Counted from the stretch's first letter, positions 1-12,164 are shown. The stretch is 64,000 nt of DNA from Maricaulis sp. (GCF_030149515.1 NZ_JASBRI010000029.1:1-64000), one strand, 5' to 3'. The notes: generated by a model from the letters alone, not told the origin. Numbers and translations: made by a program.

Positions 1-2056
<2,056 letters not shown>

Positions 2057-2112
2057 CTATTCGTCCCTTGTCGCGCCGCCCTGCAGCGCACAATTCGAAT
2101 TCATCTTCCGCA

Positions 2113-3936
2113 TCAGGACGGTTCGGAGCGAGAGGTTTCCCGGCGCCAGGCTTCAACCAGCCGCCGTACACTCTCCGAATCGTCCCTGCCAATTTCTTCG
2201 TTCAGCCGCGCGCGGATCTCGTCACGCCGGCGCTGTGCCTCGCTCCGTTCCATATAGGCCGCCGCCAGACGCGTCCAAGCCTCCGTCCTCGACGTCAAGG
2301 ATGCTTCATTGCCGCCCAGTGCCGCCCGCATGGGTCCGCGCTCTCCGTCCAACCGCTTCAACATCGCCGCGTATCCGGCCTCGGCCAATCTGGCCCTAAG
2401 CGTGTCGGTTTGCACAGACTGCCCAGAAGAGCAGGCGTCTAAAACGGCGTCGCGCAACGAGTCAAGCGAACCGAGAGGCAAAAGCGCAAGTGTTTCCACC
2501 TGATCGAGCGCAATATCCGGATATTCTATGACCGCCAGCAGCAGAAGACGGGCATCCGCCGCCCCCGGCGCCGGCCGTGCGGCGCGCTTGAGACCCGGTG
2601 TCGCGCCCAGCCTGGGCAGGCGCCCCGAGCCGCGGCGCTGAAAACCGGACTTCGGCCGCGCTCCGAACAGCGCCTCCATGCGCGTGTCGAATTCGCGTTT
2701 GTACTCTTCGCGTATATCGGTATCGGCGATCTGCGAGACAAGAGCCCGGATACGGCGCCGGAACCCGGCGCGGCGGTCGGGATCGTCCAGCGGTTCCAGA
2801 TTGACCTCGCGCTCCCAGAGCAGATCCGCCAGGGACCGCGTTTCCGTGAAGACGGCGCGCAGGGCGTTCGGTCCCTCCTCGCGCAGCATGTCGTCGGGAT
2901 CCTTGCCCTCGGGCATGAAGGCAAAGCGCAGCGTCTTGCCCGGCTGCAACAGCGGCAGGGCCCGGTCGGCCGCCTTGAACGCCGCCGCACGCCCGGCACC
3001 GTCCCCGTCCAGGCACATCACCGGCTCGCCGCCGGCGCGCCAGAGGAGCTGGATCTGGTCTTCGGTTACGGCTGTCCCCAGCGGGGCCACGCCATGCTCC
3101 AGCCCGGCCCGGGCCAGGGCGATCACGTCGAGATAACCCTCGGCGACGATCAGGCCGCGAATGTCCTGCTTGGGATCGGAGGCCGCCTTGCGGGCCTCGG
3201 GATAGCGGTAGAGGACCGAGCCCTTGTGAAAGACCGGCGTTTCCGGCGAGTTGAGATATTTCGCCCGCGCCTCCTTCGACAGCGCCCGCCCGCCGAACGC
3301 CACCAGCCGCCCCCGCGGATCATGGATCGGGAACATGATGCGGTCGCGGAACCGGTCATAGGGCGAGCCCGTATCCGGCTGGATCAGCAGGCCGCACTCG
3401 ATCAGGTCCTCCACCGGTGCACCGGCGGTGACGAGTTCGTCCTTCAGCGCCGTGCGCCCGTCGGGCGCATAGCCGATGCCGAAACGCCTGCAATCCTCGC
3501 CGGTCAGCCCGCGGCTCTTGAGATAGGTGCGCGCCGTTTCGCCGGCCGGTCCGAACAGGGCCCGCTGGTAGAACGCCTGGGCCGCCTCCATCCATTCCAC
3601 CAGCGATTTGCGGTGCACACTCTTTTCGGCGGCCTGCGGATCGGGATCGGGCAGGCGCAGCCCCGCCTCGCCGGCCAGACGCTCGGCCGCCTCCATGAAG
3701 GACAAGCCCTCCATCTCCTCCAGCCAGGTGAAGACATCGCCATGCTTGCCCGAGGCGAAGCAATGATAGAAGCGCTTGTCGTCATTGACGAAAAAGGAGG
3801 GCGTGCGCTCCTTCTTGAAGGGCGAGAGGCCGACGAATTCACGCCCCTGGCGCTTGAGCGGAACCGAGCGGCCGATCAGGTCCGACGGACGAATCCGCGC
3901 CTTGATCTCGTCGATGAAGTCATCGCTCAGCCGCAT
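2113..3936 (-). CDS. dnaG: DNA primase DnaG with degenerate zinc-binding site
   Basis: Primase that lays RNA primers at the replication fork. It has 607 residues. The N-terminal zinc-ribbon region reads LSPFKKERTPSF and FYHCFASGKHGD: the usual ligands (C..H..C..C) are S38, K41, C59 and S62, so only one cysteine remains. The RNA polymerase core and TOPRIM domain are intact (AEGYLDV, then CLDGDGAGRAA). The C-terminal part is the helical DnaB-interaction region. Loss of the zinc ligands is, from memory, shared by Caulobacter-type and some other alphaproteobacterial primases, so the gene is not broken. It sits between the GatB/YqeY gene and rpoD, all on the minus strand. Confidence 0.96.
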   Translation of the reverse strand: MRLSDDFIDEIKARIRPSDLIGRSVPLKRQGREFVGLSPFKKERTPSFFVNDDKRFYHCFASGKHGDVFTWLEEMEGLSFMEAAERLAGEAGLRLPDPDPQAAEKSVHRKSLVEWMEAAQAFYQRALFGPAGETARTYLKSRGLTGEDCRRFGIGYAPDGRTALKDELVTAGAPVEDLIECGLLIQPDTGSPYDRFRDRIMFPIHDPRGRLVAFGGRALSKEARAKYLNSPETPVFHKGSVLYRYPEARKAASDPKQDIRGLIVAEGYLDVIALARAGLEHGVAPLGTAVTEDQIQLLWRAGGEPVMCLDGDGAGRAAAFKAADRALPLLQPGKTLRFAFMPEGKDPDDMLREEGPNALRAVFTETRSLADLLWEREVNLEPLDDPDRRAGFRRRIRALVSQIADTDIREEYKREFDTRMEALFGARPKSGFQRRGSGRLPRLGATPGLKRAARPAPGAADARLLLLAVIEYPDIALDQVETLALLPLGSLDSLRDAVLDACSSGQSVQTDTLRARLAEAGYAAMLKRLDGERGPMRAALGGNEASLTSRTEAWTRLAAAYMERSEAQRRRDEIRARLNEEIGRDDSESVRRLVEAWRRETSRSEPS

Positions 3937-4059
3937 GGAAACAAGTCCGCCTCATGACCCCGGGGTCCAGCCGGACATGATGCGCCGGATTGCCGGTGGC
4001 GTCACGCGGAGAGTCAGGGCTGCGGAGCGACACGTCCCTTAAGGGAACGCGGCCCTGGC

Positions 4060-4527
4060 CTACGCCGCACCCGCCAGCAGGTGTTTCACCTTGGCGCCGG
4101 CCTGGCCGAAATCCATACGGCCGGCATAGCGGGTTTTCAGCTCGCCCATGACGCGGCCCATATCCTTCAGGCCGGAGGCTTCCAGCTCGTGCACGACAGT
4201 TTCCGCGGCCTGTTCGATCTCGGCCTCGTCCATCGGCCTGGGCAGGAATTCGCGGACCACTTCGGCTTCCGCGCGCTCGGCTTCGGCCAGATCGAGACGG
4301 CCGGCCTTTTCATAGGTGTCGGCGCTGTCCTCGCGCTGCTTCACCAGCTTTTGCAGGATGGACAGGATCTCGGTGTCCTCGCATCCGGCGCAGCGATCCT
4401 CGGCGCGCGCCGCGATGTCGCGGTCCTTTACCGCCGCCGAGATCAGGCGCAGCGTCGACAGGCGCGCCTTGTCCCCGGCCTTCATGGCGGATTTCATTTC
4501 TTCAGTAATGCGGTCACGAAGCGACAT
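4060..4527 (-). CDS. GatB/YqeY domain protein
   Basis: Stand-alone YqeY-type protein of 155 residues, homologous to the C-terminal tRNA-binding tail of GatB in the tRNA-dependent amidotransferase. It shows the family pattern LRDRITEEMKSAMKAGDK near the start, LRLISAAVKDRDIAAR, then VVREFLPRPMDEAEIE and a final helical part with MGRVMGELKTRYAGRMDF. A CxxC pair (DRCAGCED) sits in the mid loop. Its exact role is unclear in the family; a tRNA-related function is inferred. It lies 123 bp upstream of dnaG, an arrangement I recall from other alphaproteobacteria, and is divergent from carA. Confidence 0.9.
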   Translation of the reverse strand: MSLRDRITEEMKSAMKAGDKARLSTLRLISAAVKDRDIAARAEDRCAGCEDTEILSILQKLVKQREDSADTYEKAGRLDLAEAERAEAEVVREFLPRPMDEAEIEQAAETVVHELEASGLKDMGRVMGELKTRYAGRMDFGQAGAKVKHLLAGAA

Positions 4528-4784
4528 GGGTCAACTCATCCATTCTGGGTGGCGTCCGGCCACCCGACAGGAGATTTCCGGTGTGGAGAACTTTTCTTGC
4601 GCGTCTCTTAAGCTGCGCCATTGTTTCGAGCGATTAAGGTCTTTTCCTGACATCGACGCTGGCGGGGCCGAATGCCCCCGAAACGAGGGCCGGGGGAATA
4701 TTCCCATGTCGGAAAAGAATCAAGCCCCAATCATAAAGCGGTCATAAAGCGTGATCGAAAACCCGGCATGCGAAGTTGCAGGTA

Positions 4785-4813
4785 TTGACCGCGGCGGGCG
4801 AAGAGACTAGCGA
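4785..4813 (+). promoter_or_regulatory. Candidate carA promoter in the 4528-4893 gap
   Basis: TTGACC at 4785-4790 is a good -35 match, and TAGCGA at 4808-4813 is a weak -10 with a 17-base spacer. It lies about 80 bp before the carA start. The rest of the 366-bp gap between the GatB/YqeY gene and carA holds no convincing gene; it contains a short run of CATAAAGC repeats (around 4733-4750) that I cannot interpret. Confidence 0.3.
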
Positions 4814-4893
4814 AGCGCCCGTTTACCCGGACGTTGCCCGGGCGCCGATTCCCGCGCGCGCCGCCGCCGTCCCGCCAGGCCCGGAGTCGCCCC

Positions 4894-6063
4894 ATGACGC
4901 AAGACATCCCGACCCAAGCAACCGGTGCGATCGCCCTCGCCGACGGTGAGGTCCTGTTCGGTTTCGGTGCCGGCGCGGCCGGCATGGCAATCGGCGAGAT
5001 CTGCTTCAACACGGCGATGACCGGGCATCAGGAAATCCTGGCGGACCCGTCCTATGCCGGTCAGGTGGTGTGTTTCACCTCCCCCCATGTCGGCAATGTG
5101 GGCGCCAATGCGGAAGACGAGGAAGCCGCCTCCGAACCTGCCCGCCATGCCGCGGTCGGCATGATCTCGCGTGCGACGATCACACCGCCGGCCAATTGGC
5201 GCGCCGAGCAGAGTTTCGACGAATGGCTGCGCACACGCGGCATTGTCGCCCTGACCGGCGTCGACACCCGCGCGCTTACCCGCCGCATCCGGGAAAAGGG
5301 CATGACGATGTGCGCCATCGCACACGACCCCAATGGCCGGATAGACGTTGAGGCCCTCAAGGCCGCCGCGGCGAAGGCACCTAGCATGGAAGGCCGCGAG
5401 CTCGCCGCCGATGTCGCCCGCGCCGAGCCCGGCGACTGGGACGAAGGCACGTGGACGCGGGGCGAAGGCTACGCCGCAGGGCCTGAGGACGGGCCGCGCG
5501 TCGTCGTGCTCGATTATGGCGTCAAGGCCAACATCCTGCGCCTGCTCGTCGGGGCCGGCGCCCGGGTCGCCGTACTGCCGGGCAAGGCCTCCTTCGAGGA
5601 CGTCAAGGCGCTCAATCCCGACGGTGTGGTTTTCTCCAACGGCCCGGGCGATCCCGCCGAGACCGGCAAATATGCCCTGCCCACGATCAGGGCGGTGCTG
5701 GACGCCGGCATCCCGGCCCTGGGCATCTGCCTGGGCCACCAGATGCTGGCCCTGGCCATCGGTGCCAGGACCGCGAAAATGCCCCAGGGCCATCACGGCG
5801 CCAATCACCCGGTGAAGAACCACGAGACCGGGCAGGTCGAGATCGTGTCGATGAATCACGGCTTCGCCGTCGACGGCACCACCCTGCCCGCCAACGCCGT
5901 GGAGACCCATGTCTCCCTGTTCGACGGCTCCAATTCCGGCTTCAAGCTTACCGACAAGCCGGTCTGGGCGGTCCAGCACCACCCGGAGGCCTCCCCCGGC
6001 CCGCAGGACAGTTTCGGCGTGTTCGACCGTTTTGTCGGCGCGCTGGCGAAAGCCGAGGCGTAG
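4894..6063 (+). CDS. carA: Carbamoyl-phosphate synthase small (glutaminase) subunit
   Basis: Glutamine-hydrolysing subunit of carbamoyl-phosphate synthase, which feeds arginine and pyrimidine synthesis. It has 389 residues from ATG 4894, preceded by GGAG at 4882-4885; a TTG start 60 bases upstream would add a basic Pro-rich tail and is rejected. The N-terminal CPSase small-chain domain (GEICFNTAMTGHQEI) is followed by a class I amidotransferase domain with nucleophile C279 (GICLGHQ) and the H363/E365 pair in HHPEASPGP. It is separated from carB by about 2.8 kb holding four unrelated features, so the two subunits are probably transcribed from different promoters. Confidence 0.96.
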   Translation: MTQDIPTQATGAIALADGEVLFGFGAGAAGMAIGEICFNTAMTGHQEILADPSYAGQVVCFTSPHVGNVGANAEDEEAASEPARHAAVGMISRATITPPANWRAEQSFDEWLRTRGIVALTGVDTRALTRRIREKGMTMCAIAHDPNGRIDVEALKAAAAKAPSMEGRELAADVARAEPGDWDEGTWTRGEGYAAGPEDGPRVVVLDYGVKANILRLLVGAGARVAVLPGKASFEDVKALNPDGVVFSNGPGDPAETGKYALPTIRAVLDAGIPALGICLGHQMLALAIGARTAKMPQGHHGANHPVKNHETGQVEIVSMNHGFAVDGTTLPANAVETHVSLFDGSNSGFKLTDKPVWAVQHHPEASPGPQDSFGVFDRFVGALAKAEA

Positions 6064-6120
6064 TTTCTTCCCTCCCCGCGAGCGGGGAAGAAAGAACTCG
6101 GCCTTCCCTCCTCCGCAAAT

Positions 6121-6137
6121 CGCGCCATGATGGCGCG
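6121..6137. repeat. 8-bp-arm palindrome directly before the binding-protein start
   Basis: CGCGCCAT and ATGGCGCG flank a single G, ending one base before the ATG at 6138. It occupies the ribosome-binding region, where no Shine-Dalgarno sequence is visible. A second GC-rich hairpin (CTTCCC...GGGGAAG, about 6066-6093) follows the carA stop and resembles other intergenic hairpins in this window. Confidence 0.4.
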
Positions 6138-7667
6138 ATGCTCAATCGCCGCGCCCTCCTTGCCGCGTCTGCCGCTACCGGCCTTGCCGCCTGCGGCCGC
6201 CGGGCCGCACCTGAAAACCTCTTGCGGGTGGCGACCACAAGCCTGCCCGACAGCCTCGACCCCGCGCGCGGCGAATTCGCCGCAGCGGCACTCGTCTACA
6301 AGCAGATCCATGCCGGGCTCACCGAATATGCGTCAGACGGCTCTGTGGCGCCGGGCCTGGCCGAGCGCTGGACGGTCTCGCCCGACGGGCTCAGCTGGAC
6401 CTTTCATCTGCGCGAGGGCTTGGCCTGGTCGGACGGGCATCCGCTGGATGCGCATACGGTGGCCTGGTCGGCGCGCCGTTTCGTCGACCCCGGACAGAGC
6501 CTGGCCAATCTCGGCGACTTCTTTCATGCCGTCGCCAATGCCCGCGCCATCCAGGCCGGCGAGGCGGCGCCGGACCGGCTGGGTGTCGAGGCCCTGGATG
6601 CGCGCCGGGTGGTATTCCGGCTGTCCACCCCGCTGGGCCTCTTTCCCATCCTGATGCGCGAATTCTACCCGTTCCCGCGCCATGTCGTCGAACGGGCGGG
6701 GCTGAACTGGGTGCGGCCGGAAAACATCGTGACCGCAGGCGCCTATACCGTGACCGGGGAGAGCCAGCTGCATCTCGACCTGGCCAGGAACCCGCACTAT
6801 TACGCCGCCGACAACGTCGCGGTTCCGGCGATCCGCATCGATGCAGTGCGCGACGACGCCACCCGTACCCGGCTTTTCCGGGCCGGGGATTTCGACCTGG
6901 CCGACAGTCCGCCGCCGAACCAGATCGCCTTTCTGCGCCAACGTCTGGGCGAACGTTTCCGGAGTTTCGACGCGCCGATCCTGCGCTATCTCAAACTCAA
7001 CCATGCCCGGCCGACGCTGGCCGATGTGCGGGCACGGCGGGCCCTGTCCCGGGCCATAGACCGCGAATTCATTGCCGAGAACTTCTTTGCCGGCACGGCC
7101 CGCCCCACTCATCACGTCATCCCGCGCGAAGCGCCGGCCGATCCCCTCGCACGCCGCGGCGCGGCATTGAGCCCGCCCGTCGATCCCGACCTGCCTGAAC
7201 GGGTGGAAATCCGCACCACGACCGGCGTCAATGAACAGATCGCCATCGCCATTGCCGACGACTGGAACCGGCTCGGGGTCGGGACCGAGCTTCTGGTGAC
7301 CTATCCCACCGATCTCTACCAGGCCGTCGATGCCGGCGAATTCGACATCGCCGTGGCCAGCTTCAATCGCGGCCTCAAGACCGATCCCTTCTTCATGCTC
7401 GACCCGTTCGCACCGGGCGGTTTTGCCGACAATTTCAACTGGGAAGACGACGAGTTCGCCCGCACCATGGCGACAGCCCGGGCCGAAAGCGATCCGGCCT
7501 CACGCGCGCTCGCCTACCGCATGGCCGAAACCCGCCTGCTGGACGAACAGGCCATCATCCCCCTGCTGCACGAACGCGCCCACTGGCTGGTCGGCGAGCG
7601 GGTCGCCGGCACGCGCGGGGACGTGCAGCCCATGCTGTGGCGGGACCTCAGCCTTCGCTCCGCCTGA
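6138..7667 (+). CDS. ABC transporter substrate-binding lipoprotein, peptide/nickel family 5
   Basis: Predicted periplasmic or membrane-anchored solute-binding protein of 509 residues, family 5 (OppA/DppA type). The N-terminus has NRRALL, a twin-arginine-like pair, and a lipobox LAAC with C19 as the probable lipidated residue. The mature part shows the SBP_bac_5 pattern: DSLDPARGEF, GLTEYASDGSVAPGLAERW, WTFHLREGLAWSDG, and near the end ETRLLDEQAIIPLLHE. Substrate is most likely a short peptide. No permease or ATPase gene is adjacent, so it is an orphan receptor. Its last 20 bases overlap the oppositely oriented XRE gene. Confidence 0.85.
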   Translation: MLNRRALLAASAATGLAACGRRAAPENLLRVATTSLPDSLDPARGEFAAAALVYKQIHAGLTEYASDGSVAPGLAERWTVSPDGLSWTFHLREGLAWSDGHPLDAHTVAWSARRFVDPGQSLANLGDFFHAVANARAIQAGEAAPDRLGVEALDARRVVFRLSTPLGLFPILMREFYPFPRHVVERAGLNWVRPENIVTAGAYTVTGESQLHLDLARNPHYYAADNVAVPAIRIDAVRDDATRTRLFRAGDFDLADSPPPNQIAFLRQRLGERFRSFDAPILRYLKLNHARPTLADVRARRALSRAIDREFIAENFFAGTARPTHHVIPREAPADPLARRGAALSPPVDPDLPERVEIRTTTGVNEQIAIAIADDWNRLGVGTELLVTYPTDLYQAVDAGEFDIAVASFNRGLKTDPFFMLDPFAPGGFADNFNWEDDEFARTMATARAESDPASRALAYRMAETRLLDEQAIIPLLHERAHWLVGERVAGTRGDVQPMLWRDLSLRSA

Positions 7668-7884
7668 ATTCGAACAATTCCCCCGGCTGGCAGTCCAGCA
7701 CGTCGCACAGCGCAATCAGGGTGGAAAAGCGGATCCCCTTGATCTTGCCGGTCTTGATCATGGACAGCGCCTGTTCGGAAACACCGACCTGGTCGGCCAG
7801 CTCCTTCGAACGCATCTTGCGGCGCGCCAGCAGCACGTCGAGATGCACCACGATCTCGCCGGCGGGAGTCCCGGTCCCGTTCAC
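7648..7884 (-). CDS. XRE-family (YozG-like) transcriptional regulator
   Basis: Small helix-turn-helix protein of 78 residues. The HTH covers roughly residues 15-70 (LLARRKMRSKELADQVGVSE, then ALSMIKTGKIKGIRFSTL) and ends in the Cro/C1-like CDVLDCQPGELFEF typical of YozG-type regulators. It starts within the last bases of the DUF2975 gene (ATGA overlap at 7881-7884), so the two are translationally coupled. In this family the regulator commonly pairs with a DUF2975 membrane protein. The trigger is unknown. Its 3' end overlaps the binding-lipoprotein gene by 20 bases. Confidence 0.85.
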   Translation of the reverse strand: MNGTGTPAGEIVVHLDVLLARRKMRSKELADQVGVSEQALSMIKTGKIKGIRFSTLIALCDVLDCQPGELFEFRRSEG

Positions 7885-8450
7885 AGGATCAGCTCCAGCT
7901 CCTCATGCCGCCGGCGGCCTTCCGCCAGGATGTGGGCGATGAGGAAGAAGACCAGCGCCAGGCCGATGGCCCGGACATGGTCGGATCCCAGGGCAATCTC
8001 CAGAGCATTGGGCACGTTCGGATTGGAAACCGACAGGTAGACGCCCATCAGCGTATGCTCGAAAGGCGCCCAGATCGCATTGACGAGGCTGGCCAGGGCA
8101 AATTGCCGGAAACCGCTCACCGCTCCGGCAGAGAAATACCGGCCTTCCGCGCACGCCCGGAACAGATCGCGCAGCCCCATGAGACCGTAGAGCGCGACCA
8201 GCAGCGCCACCGTGGCGATGCCCGCGGCGCCCAGGCGCAGGGGCCAGACGAACCAGTCCAGCCCGCCGCCGAACCCGTTGCCGGGCACCTGGCCGGACCG
8301 GCCGATCATCTCGAATACGCCGGGCCACAGCCACGGCCCCCAGGCCATCAGCGGCATGACAGCCATGAGACCGAGCGTGGCGGCGGAGAGGAAACGGCTG
8401 AGGCCGCGAATGCGGCTGTCGTGGGCGGTTTCGGGCAAGGACACGTCCAT
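7881..8450 (-). CDS. DUF2975 membrane protein
   Basis: Integral membrane protein of 189 residues with about four hydrophobic segments (near residues 22-44, 72-92, 110-132 and 160-178), matching the DUF2975 layout: paired helices, a central RDLFRACAEGRYFSA segment, and a C-terminal LVFFLIAHILAEGRRR helix. The gene is the first of a two-gene unit with the YozG-like regulator, coupled by an ATGA overlap. No Shine-Dalgarno is evident; an AAGTTTAACTT palindrome lies 7 bases before the start. Function unknown; membrane sensing for the partner regulator is an inference. Confidence 0.75.
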   Translation of the reverse strand: MDVSLPETAHDSRIRGLSRFLSAATLGLMAVMPLMAWGPWLWPGVFEMIGRSGQVPGNGFGGGLDWFVWPLRLGAAGIATVALLVALYGLMGLRDLFRACAEGRYFSAGAVSGFRQFALASLVNAIWAPFEHTLMGVYLSVSNPNVPNALEIALGSDHVRAIGLALVFFLIAHILAEGRRRHEELELIL

Positions 8451-8852
8451 GAATTAAAGTTTAACTTGAATTTATTCCGAGATTAGTTGAATCGTACCGC
8501 ATCGGCAATCGGGAGCATGACCGTGATTTTCACCCCCCAGCCGTCGCGGTATGTGTCTGTTCGTTCGTATCCCCGCCCCCTTCCTCACACACGGGGTGAA
8601 GGCTGCAGCAAACCCTCCCGGTTGCCGAGCCTGTCCCGCCCGCGGAAAGCGGCCATCCGAACTACTCATTTTCATATTTAATTCAGATATTTATCCTCAT
8701 ACACACCGAAAGTCACAGTTTCCCCCTTACCTTCTCCGCGATTCCGCGATAGGTACCCGCTTCAGCATCAAAACCGACGCCACCTGCACGGCCTCCCGGA
8801 ACCGGGGTGCCGCGACGGGTGCGCGCGCACGCAGACGAAGGCCCGAACGCCC
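8451..8852. other. 402-bp divergent intergenic region before carB
   Basis: No gene seen. Both ends are regulatory in look: the palindrome near 8460 and an AT-rich patch at 8660-8720 (several TTTAATT/ATATTT words) that stands out in this GC-rich sequence and probably carries the carB promoter. I could not fix a -35/-10 pair. Confidence 0.5.
8457..8467. promoter_or_regulatory. AAGTTTAACTT palindrome before the DUF2975/XRE unit
   Basis: Perfect 5-bp arms around one T, placed 7 bases upstream of the DUF2975 start and within an AT-rich patch. Its position suits autoregulation by the XRE protein, which is inferred only. Confidence 0.35.
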
Positions 8853-11800
8853 ATGCCCAAACGCACCGACATCGAAAGCATCCTGATCATCGGCGCCGGC
8901 CCCATCGTCATCGGCCAGGCCTGCGAGTTCGATTATTCCGGGGTGCAGGCGGTCAAGGCGCTGAAATCCGAGGGCTACCGGGTCATCCTGGTGAATTCGA
9001 ACCCGGCGACGATCATGACCGATCCGGAATTGGCCGATGCCACCTATATCGAACCGATCACGCCGGAAATGGTCGCCAAGGTGATCGAGAAGGAACGCCC
9101 CGACGCGCTCCTGCCGACCATGGGCGGCCAGACCGCGCTCAATTGCGCGCTGGAACTGGACAAGCGCGGCGTGCTTGACCTGTTCGGCGTGGAAATGATC
9201 GGCGCCCGCGCCGACGTCATCGACAAGGCGGAGAACCGCGAACGCTTCCGCACAGCCATGGACAAGATCGGGCTGGAAAGCCCGCGCTCGCGCACCGTTC
9301 ACTCCATGGCCGAGGCCGAGGCAGTGATGTCGGAGATCGGCCTGCCGACCATCATCCGTCCCTCCTTCACCCTGGGCGGCACCGGCGGCGGCATCGCCTA
9401 CAATGTGGAGGAATACGAAGAGATCTGCCGCAACGGTCTCTATGCCTCGCCGGTCAACGAGATCCTGGTCGAGGAATCCATTGTCGGCTGGAAGGAATTC
9501 GAGATGGAGGTCGTCCGCGACAAGGCGGACAATTGCATCATCGTCTGCTCGATCGAGAATATCGACCCGATGGGCGTGCATACCGGCGACAGTATCACCG
9601 TCGCCCCGGCCCTCACCCTGACCGACAAGGAATACCAGATCATGCGCTCGGCTTCGCTGGCCGTGCTGCGCGAGATCGGGGTTGAGACGGGCGGCTCGAA
9701 CGTGCAGTTCGCCGTCAATCCGGAAGACGGCCGCATGGTCGTCATCGAGATGAATCCGCGCGTCTCGCGCTCCTCGGCGCTGGCGTCCAAGGCCACCGGA
9801 TTCCCCATCGCCAAGGTCGCCGCCAAGCTGGCCGTGGGCTATACGCTGGACGAAATCGCCAACGATATCACCGATGGTGCCACTCCGGCCTCGTTCGAGC
9901 CGACCATCGACTATGTCGTCACCAAGATCCCGCGCTTTGCCTTCGAGAAATATCCCGGCGCCGACAATCGCCTGTCCACTTCGATGAAGTCCGTCGGCGA
10001 GGCGATGGCTATCGGCCGGACCTTCCAGGAAAGCATGCAGAAAGCGCTGCGCTCGATGGAGACCGGGCTGGCCGGGTTCGACGATGTCGAGATCCCCGGC
10101 GTCGTCGAGGCCGCCAATGAGGACGCCCGCAAGGAAGCCGTGCGCGCCGCCCTCTCGGTGGCCACGCCCGACCGCCTGCGCGTCATCGCCCAGGCCTTCC
10201 GCGAAGGGTTGAGCGTGGACGAGGTCCAGGCCGCCTCGCTTTACGAGCCCTGGTTCCTGCGCCAGATCGAGGCCCTCGTCCATACGGAGGAAGACATCGC
10301 CACCTTCGGCCTGCCGGAGACGGCAGAGAAGTTCCGCGCCCTCAAGGCCATGGGCTTTTCCGATGCCCGCCTGGGCCAGCTGGTGAAAAAGGACGAGGCC
10401 GCGGTGCGCAAGGCCCGTCGCGCGCTGGGCGTGCGCCCCGTGTTCAAGCGCGTGGATACGTGCGCAGCCGAGTTCTTTGCCGCGACGCCCTACATGTATT
10501 CGTCCTACGAGAGCCCGGCCTTCGGCGGCCAGGCCGATTGCGAAAGCGATCCGTCGGACAAGCAGAAGGCCATCATCCTGGGCGGCGGCCCGAACCGGAT
10601 CGGCCAGGGTATCGAGTTCGACTATTGCTGCTGCCATGCCGCCTTCGCCTTCGGCGAAATGGACATCGAATCGATCATGGTGAACTGCAACCCCGAGACT
10701 GTCTCGACCGACTACGACACCGCCGACCGGCTCTATTTCGAGCCGCTGACGATCGAGGACACGCTCGAACTCATCGAGACCGAACGCGCCCGTGGCACGC
10801 TTCTGGGCGTGGTGGTCCAGTATGGCGGCCAGACCCCGCTCAAGCTCGCCGGCGAGCTGGAAGCCGAGGGCGTGCCCATCCTGGGCACCGCGCCCGACGC
10901 CATCGACCTGGCCGAGGACCGCTGGCGCTTCAAGGACCTGCTGGACAGGCTGAACCTGAAACAGCCGCCCAACGCCATCGCCTCCTCGGAAGACCAGGCC
11001 CGCGCGGAAGCGGAAAAGCTGGGCTTCCCCCTCGTTCTGCGCCCCTCCTATGTGCTGGGCGGCCGGGCGATGGAGATCATCCGCGAGATCGACAGTTTCG
11101 ACCGCTATCTGCGCGAGGCCGTCCACGTCTCGGGCAAGTCTCCGCTGCTGCTCGACCGCTATCTCACCGACGCCGACGAGATCGATGTCGACGCCATCTG
11201 CGACGGCGAGGATGTCTGGGTCGCCGGCGTGATGCAGCATATCGAGGAAGCCGGCGTGCACTCGGGCGACAGCGCCTGCTCGCTGCCGCCCTACAACCTG
11301 CCGCAGGAAACCATCGACGAGCTGAAGGCCGAGGCCGTTGCCATGGCAAGGGCGATCGGCGTGAAGGGGCTGATGAACGTCCAGTTCGCCGTCAAGAACG
11401 GCGAGATCTACGTGCTGGAGGTCAATCCGCGCGCCTCGCGCACCGTACCCTTCGTGGCCAAGGCCATCGGCCAGCCGGTCGCCAAGATCGCCGCCAAGGT
11501 GATGGCCGGCGCCAAGCTGAAGGAGTTCGGCCTCAAGGACCCGGCTCCGAAACATGTCTCGGTCAAGGAAGCGGTGATGCCCTGGGCCCGCTTCCCCGGT
11601 GTCGACCCGGTATTGGGCCCGGAAATGCGCTCGACCGGCGAGGTGATGGGGATCGACACCATGTTCGAGGCCGCCTTCGCCAAGGCCGAACTGGGTGCCG
11701 GTGTGAGACTGCCGCGCTCGGGCGGGGTCTTCATCTCGCTCAAGGAAAGCGACAAGGCAGGCATGATCGAACCGTCGCGCGTGCTCGTCATGCTGGGTTT

Positions 11801-12110
11801 CAAGATCCTGGCCACCGGCGGCACGGCCTCGGTGCTGGAAGAGGCCGGCGTGCCGGTAACCCGCGTCAACAAGGTGTTCGAGGGCCGGCCGCACATCGTC
11901 GACCTGATGAAGAATGGCGAGGTACAGCTGATCTTCAACACCACCGAGGGACGCCAGTCGCATCTGGACAGCTATTCCATCCGCCGCACGGCGCTGGACA
12001 TGAAAATCCCGTGCTACACGACCGCTTCGGCCGCACGGGCCGCCATCCTGTCGCTACGGCGCATCGATGACGGCGCGCTTGAACCGATGGCCCTGCAGAC
12101 CTACTCTTGA
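8853..12110 (+). CDS. carB: Carbamoyl-phosphate synthase large subunit
   Basis: Synthetase subunit that makes carbamoyl phosphate from bicarbonate, ATP and the ammonia delivered by CarA. It has 1085 residues, full length. It opens with [22 protein letters not shown] and contains the first ATP-grasp half ([29 protein letters not shown]), the oligomerisation domain, the second ATP-grasp half ([36 protein letters not shown]) and a C-terminal MGS-like allosteric domain starting near residue 945. The start ATG follows a weak purine stretch. greA begins 54 bp downstream and may be co-transcribed. Confidence 0.97.
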   Translation: MPKRTDIESILIIGAGPIVIGQACEFDYSGVQAVKALKSEGYRVILVNSNPATIMTDPELADATYIEPITPEMVAKVIEKERPDALLPTMGGQTALNCALELDKRGVLDLFGVEMIGARADVIDKAENRERFRTAMDKIGLESPRSRTVHSMAEAEAVMSEIGLPTIIRPSFTLGGTGGGIAYNVEEYEEICRNGLYASPVNEILVEESIVGWKEFEMEVVRDKADNCIIVCSIENIDPMGVHTGDSITVAPALTLTDKEYQIMRSASLAVLREIGVETGGSNVQFAVNPEDGRMVVIEMNPRVSRSSALASKATGFPIAKVAAKLAVGYTLDEIANDITDGATPASFEPTIDYVVTKIPRFAFEKYPGADNRLSTSMKSVGEAMAIGRTFQESMQKALRSMETGLAGFDDVEIPGVVEAANEDARKEAVRAALSVATPDRLRVIAQAFREGLSVDEVQAASLYEPWFLRQIEALVHTEEDIATFGLPETAEKFRALKAMGFSDARLGQLVKKDEAAVRKARRALGVRPVFKRVDTCAAEFFAATPYMYSSYESPAFGGQADCESDPSDKQKAIILGGGPNRIGQGIEFDYCCCHAAFAFGEMDIESIMVNCNPETVSTDYDTADRLYFEPLTIEDTLELIETERARGTLLGVVVQYGGQTPLKLAGELEAEGVPILGTAPDAIDLAEDRWRFKDLLDRLNLKQPPNAIASSEDQARAEAEKLGFPLVLRPSYVLGGRAMEIIREIDSFDRYLREAVHVSGKSPLLLDRYLTDADEIDVDAICDGEDVWVAGVMQHIEEAGVHSGDSACSLPPYNLPQETIDELKAEAVAMARAIGVKGLMNVQFAVKNGEIYVLEVNPRASRTVPFVAKAIGQPVAKIAAKVMAGAKLKEFGLKDPAPKHVSVKEAVMPWARFPGVDPVLGPEMRSTGEVMGIDTMFEAAFAKAELGAGVRLPRSGGVFISLKESDKAGMIEPSRVLVMLGFKILATGGTASVLEEAGVPVTRVNKVFEGRPHIVDLMKNGEVQLIFNTTEGRQSHLDSYSIRRTALDMKIPCYTTASAARAAILSLRRIDDGALEPMALQTYS

Positions 12111-12164
12111 TGGTCAACTTCGCGGAGGCTAGCCTGTCTCCCGCTCCCGAAGAAATGTGGTCGT

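Noticed and set aside
4834-4893. Upstream TTG start for carA
   Set aside because: It would add a basic Pro-rich tail absent from the family, and the ATG at 4894 has a good ribosome site.
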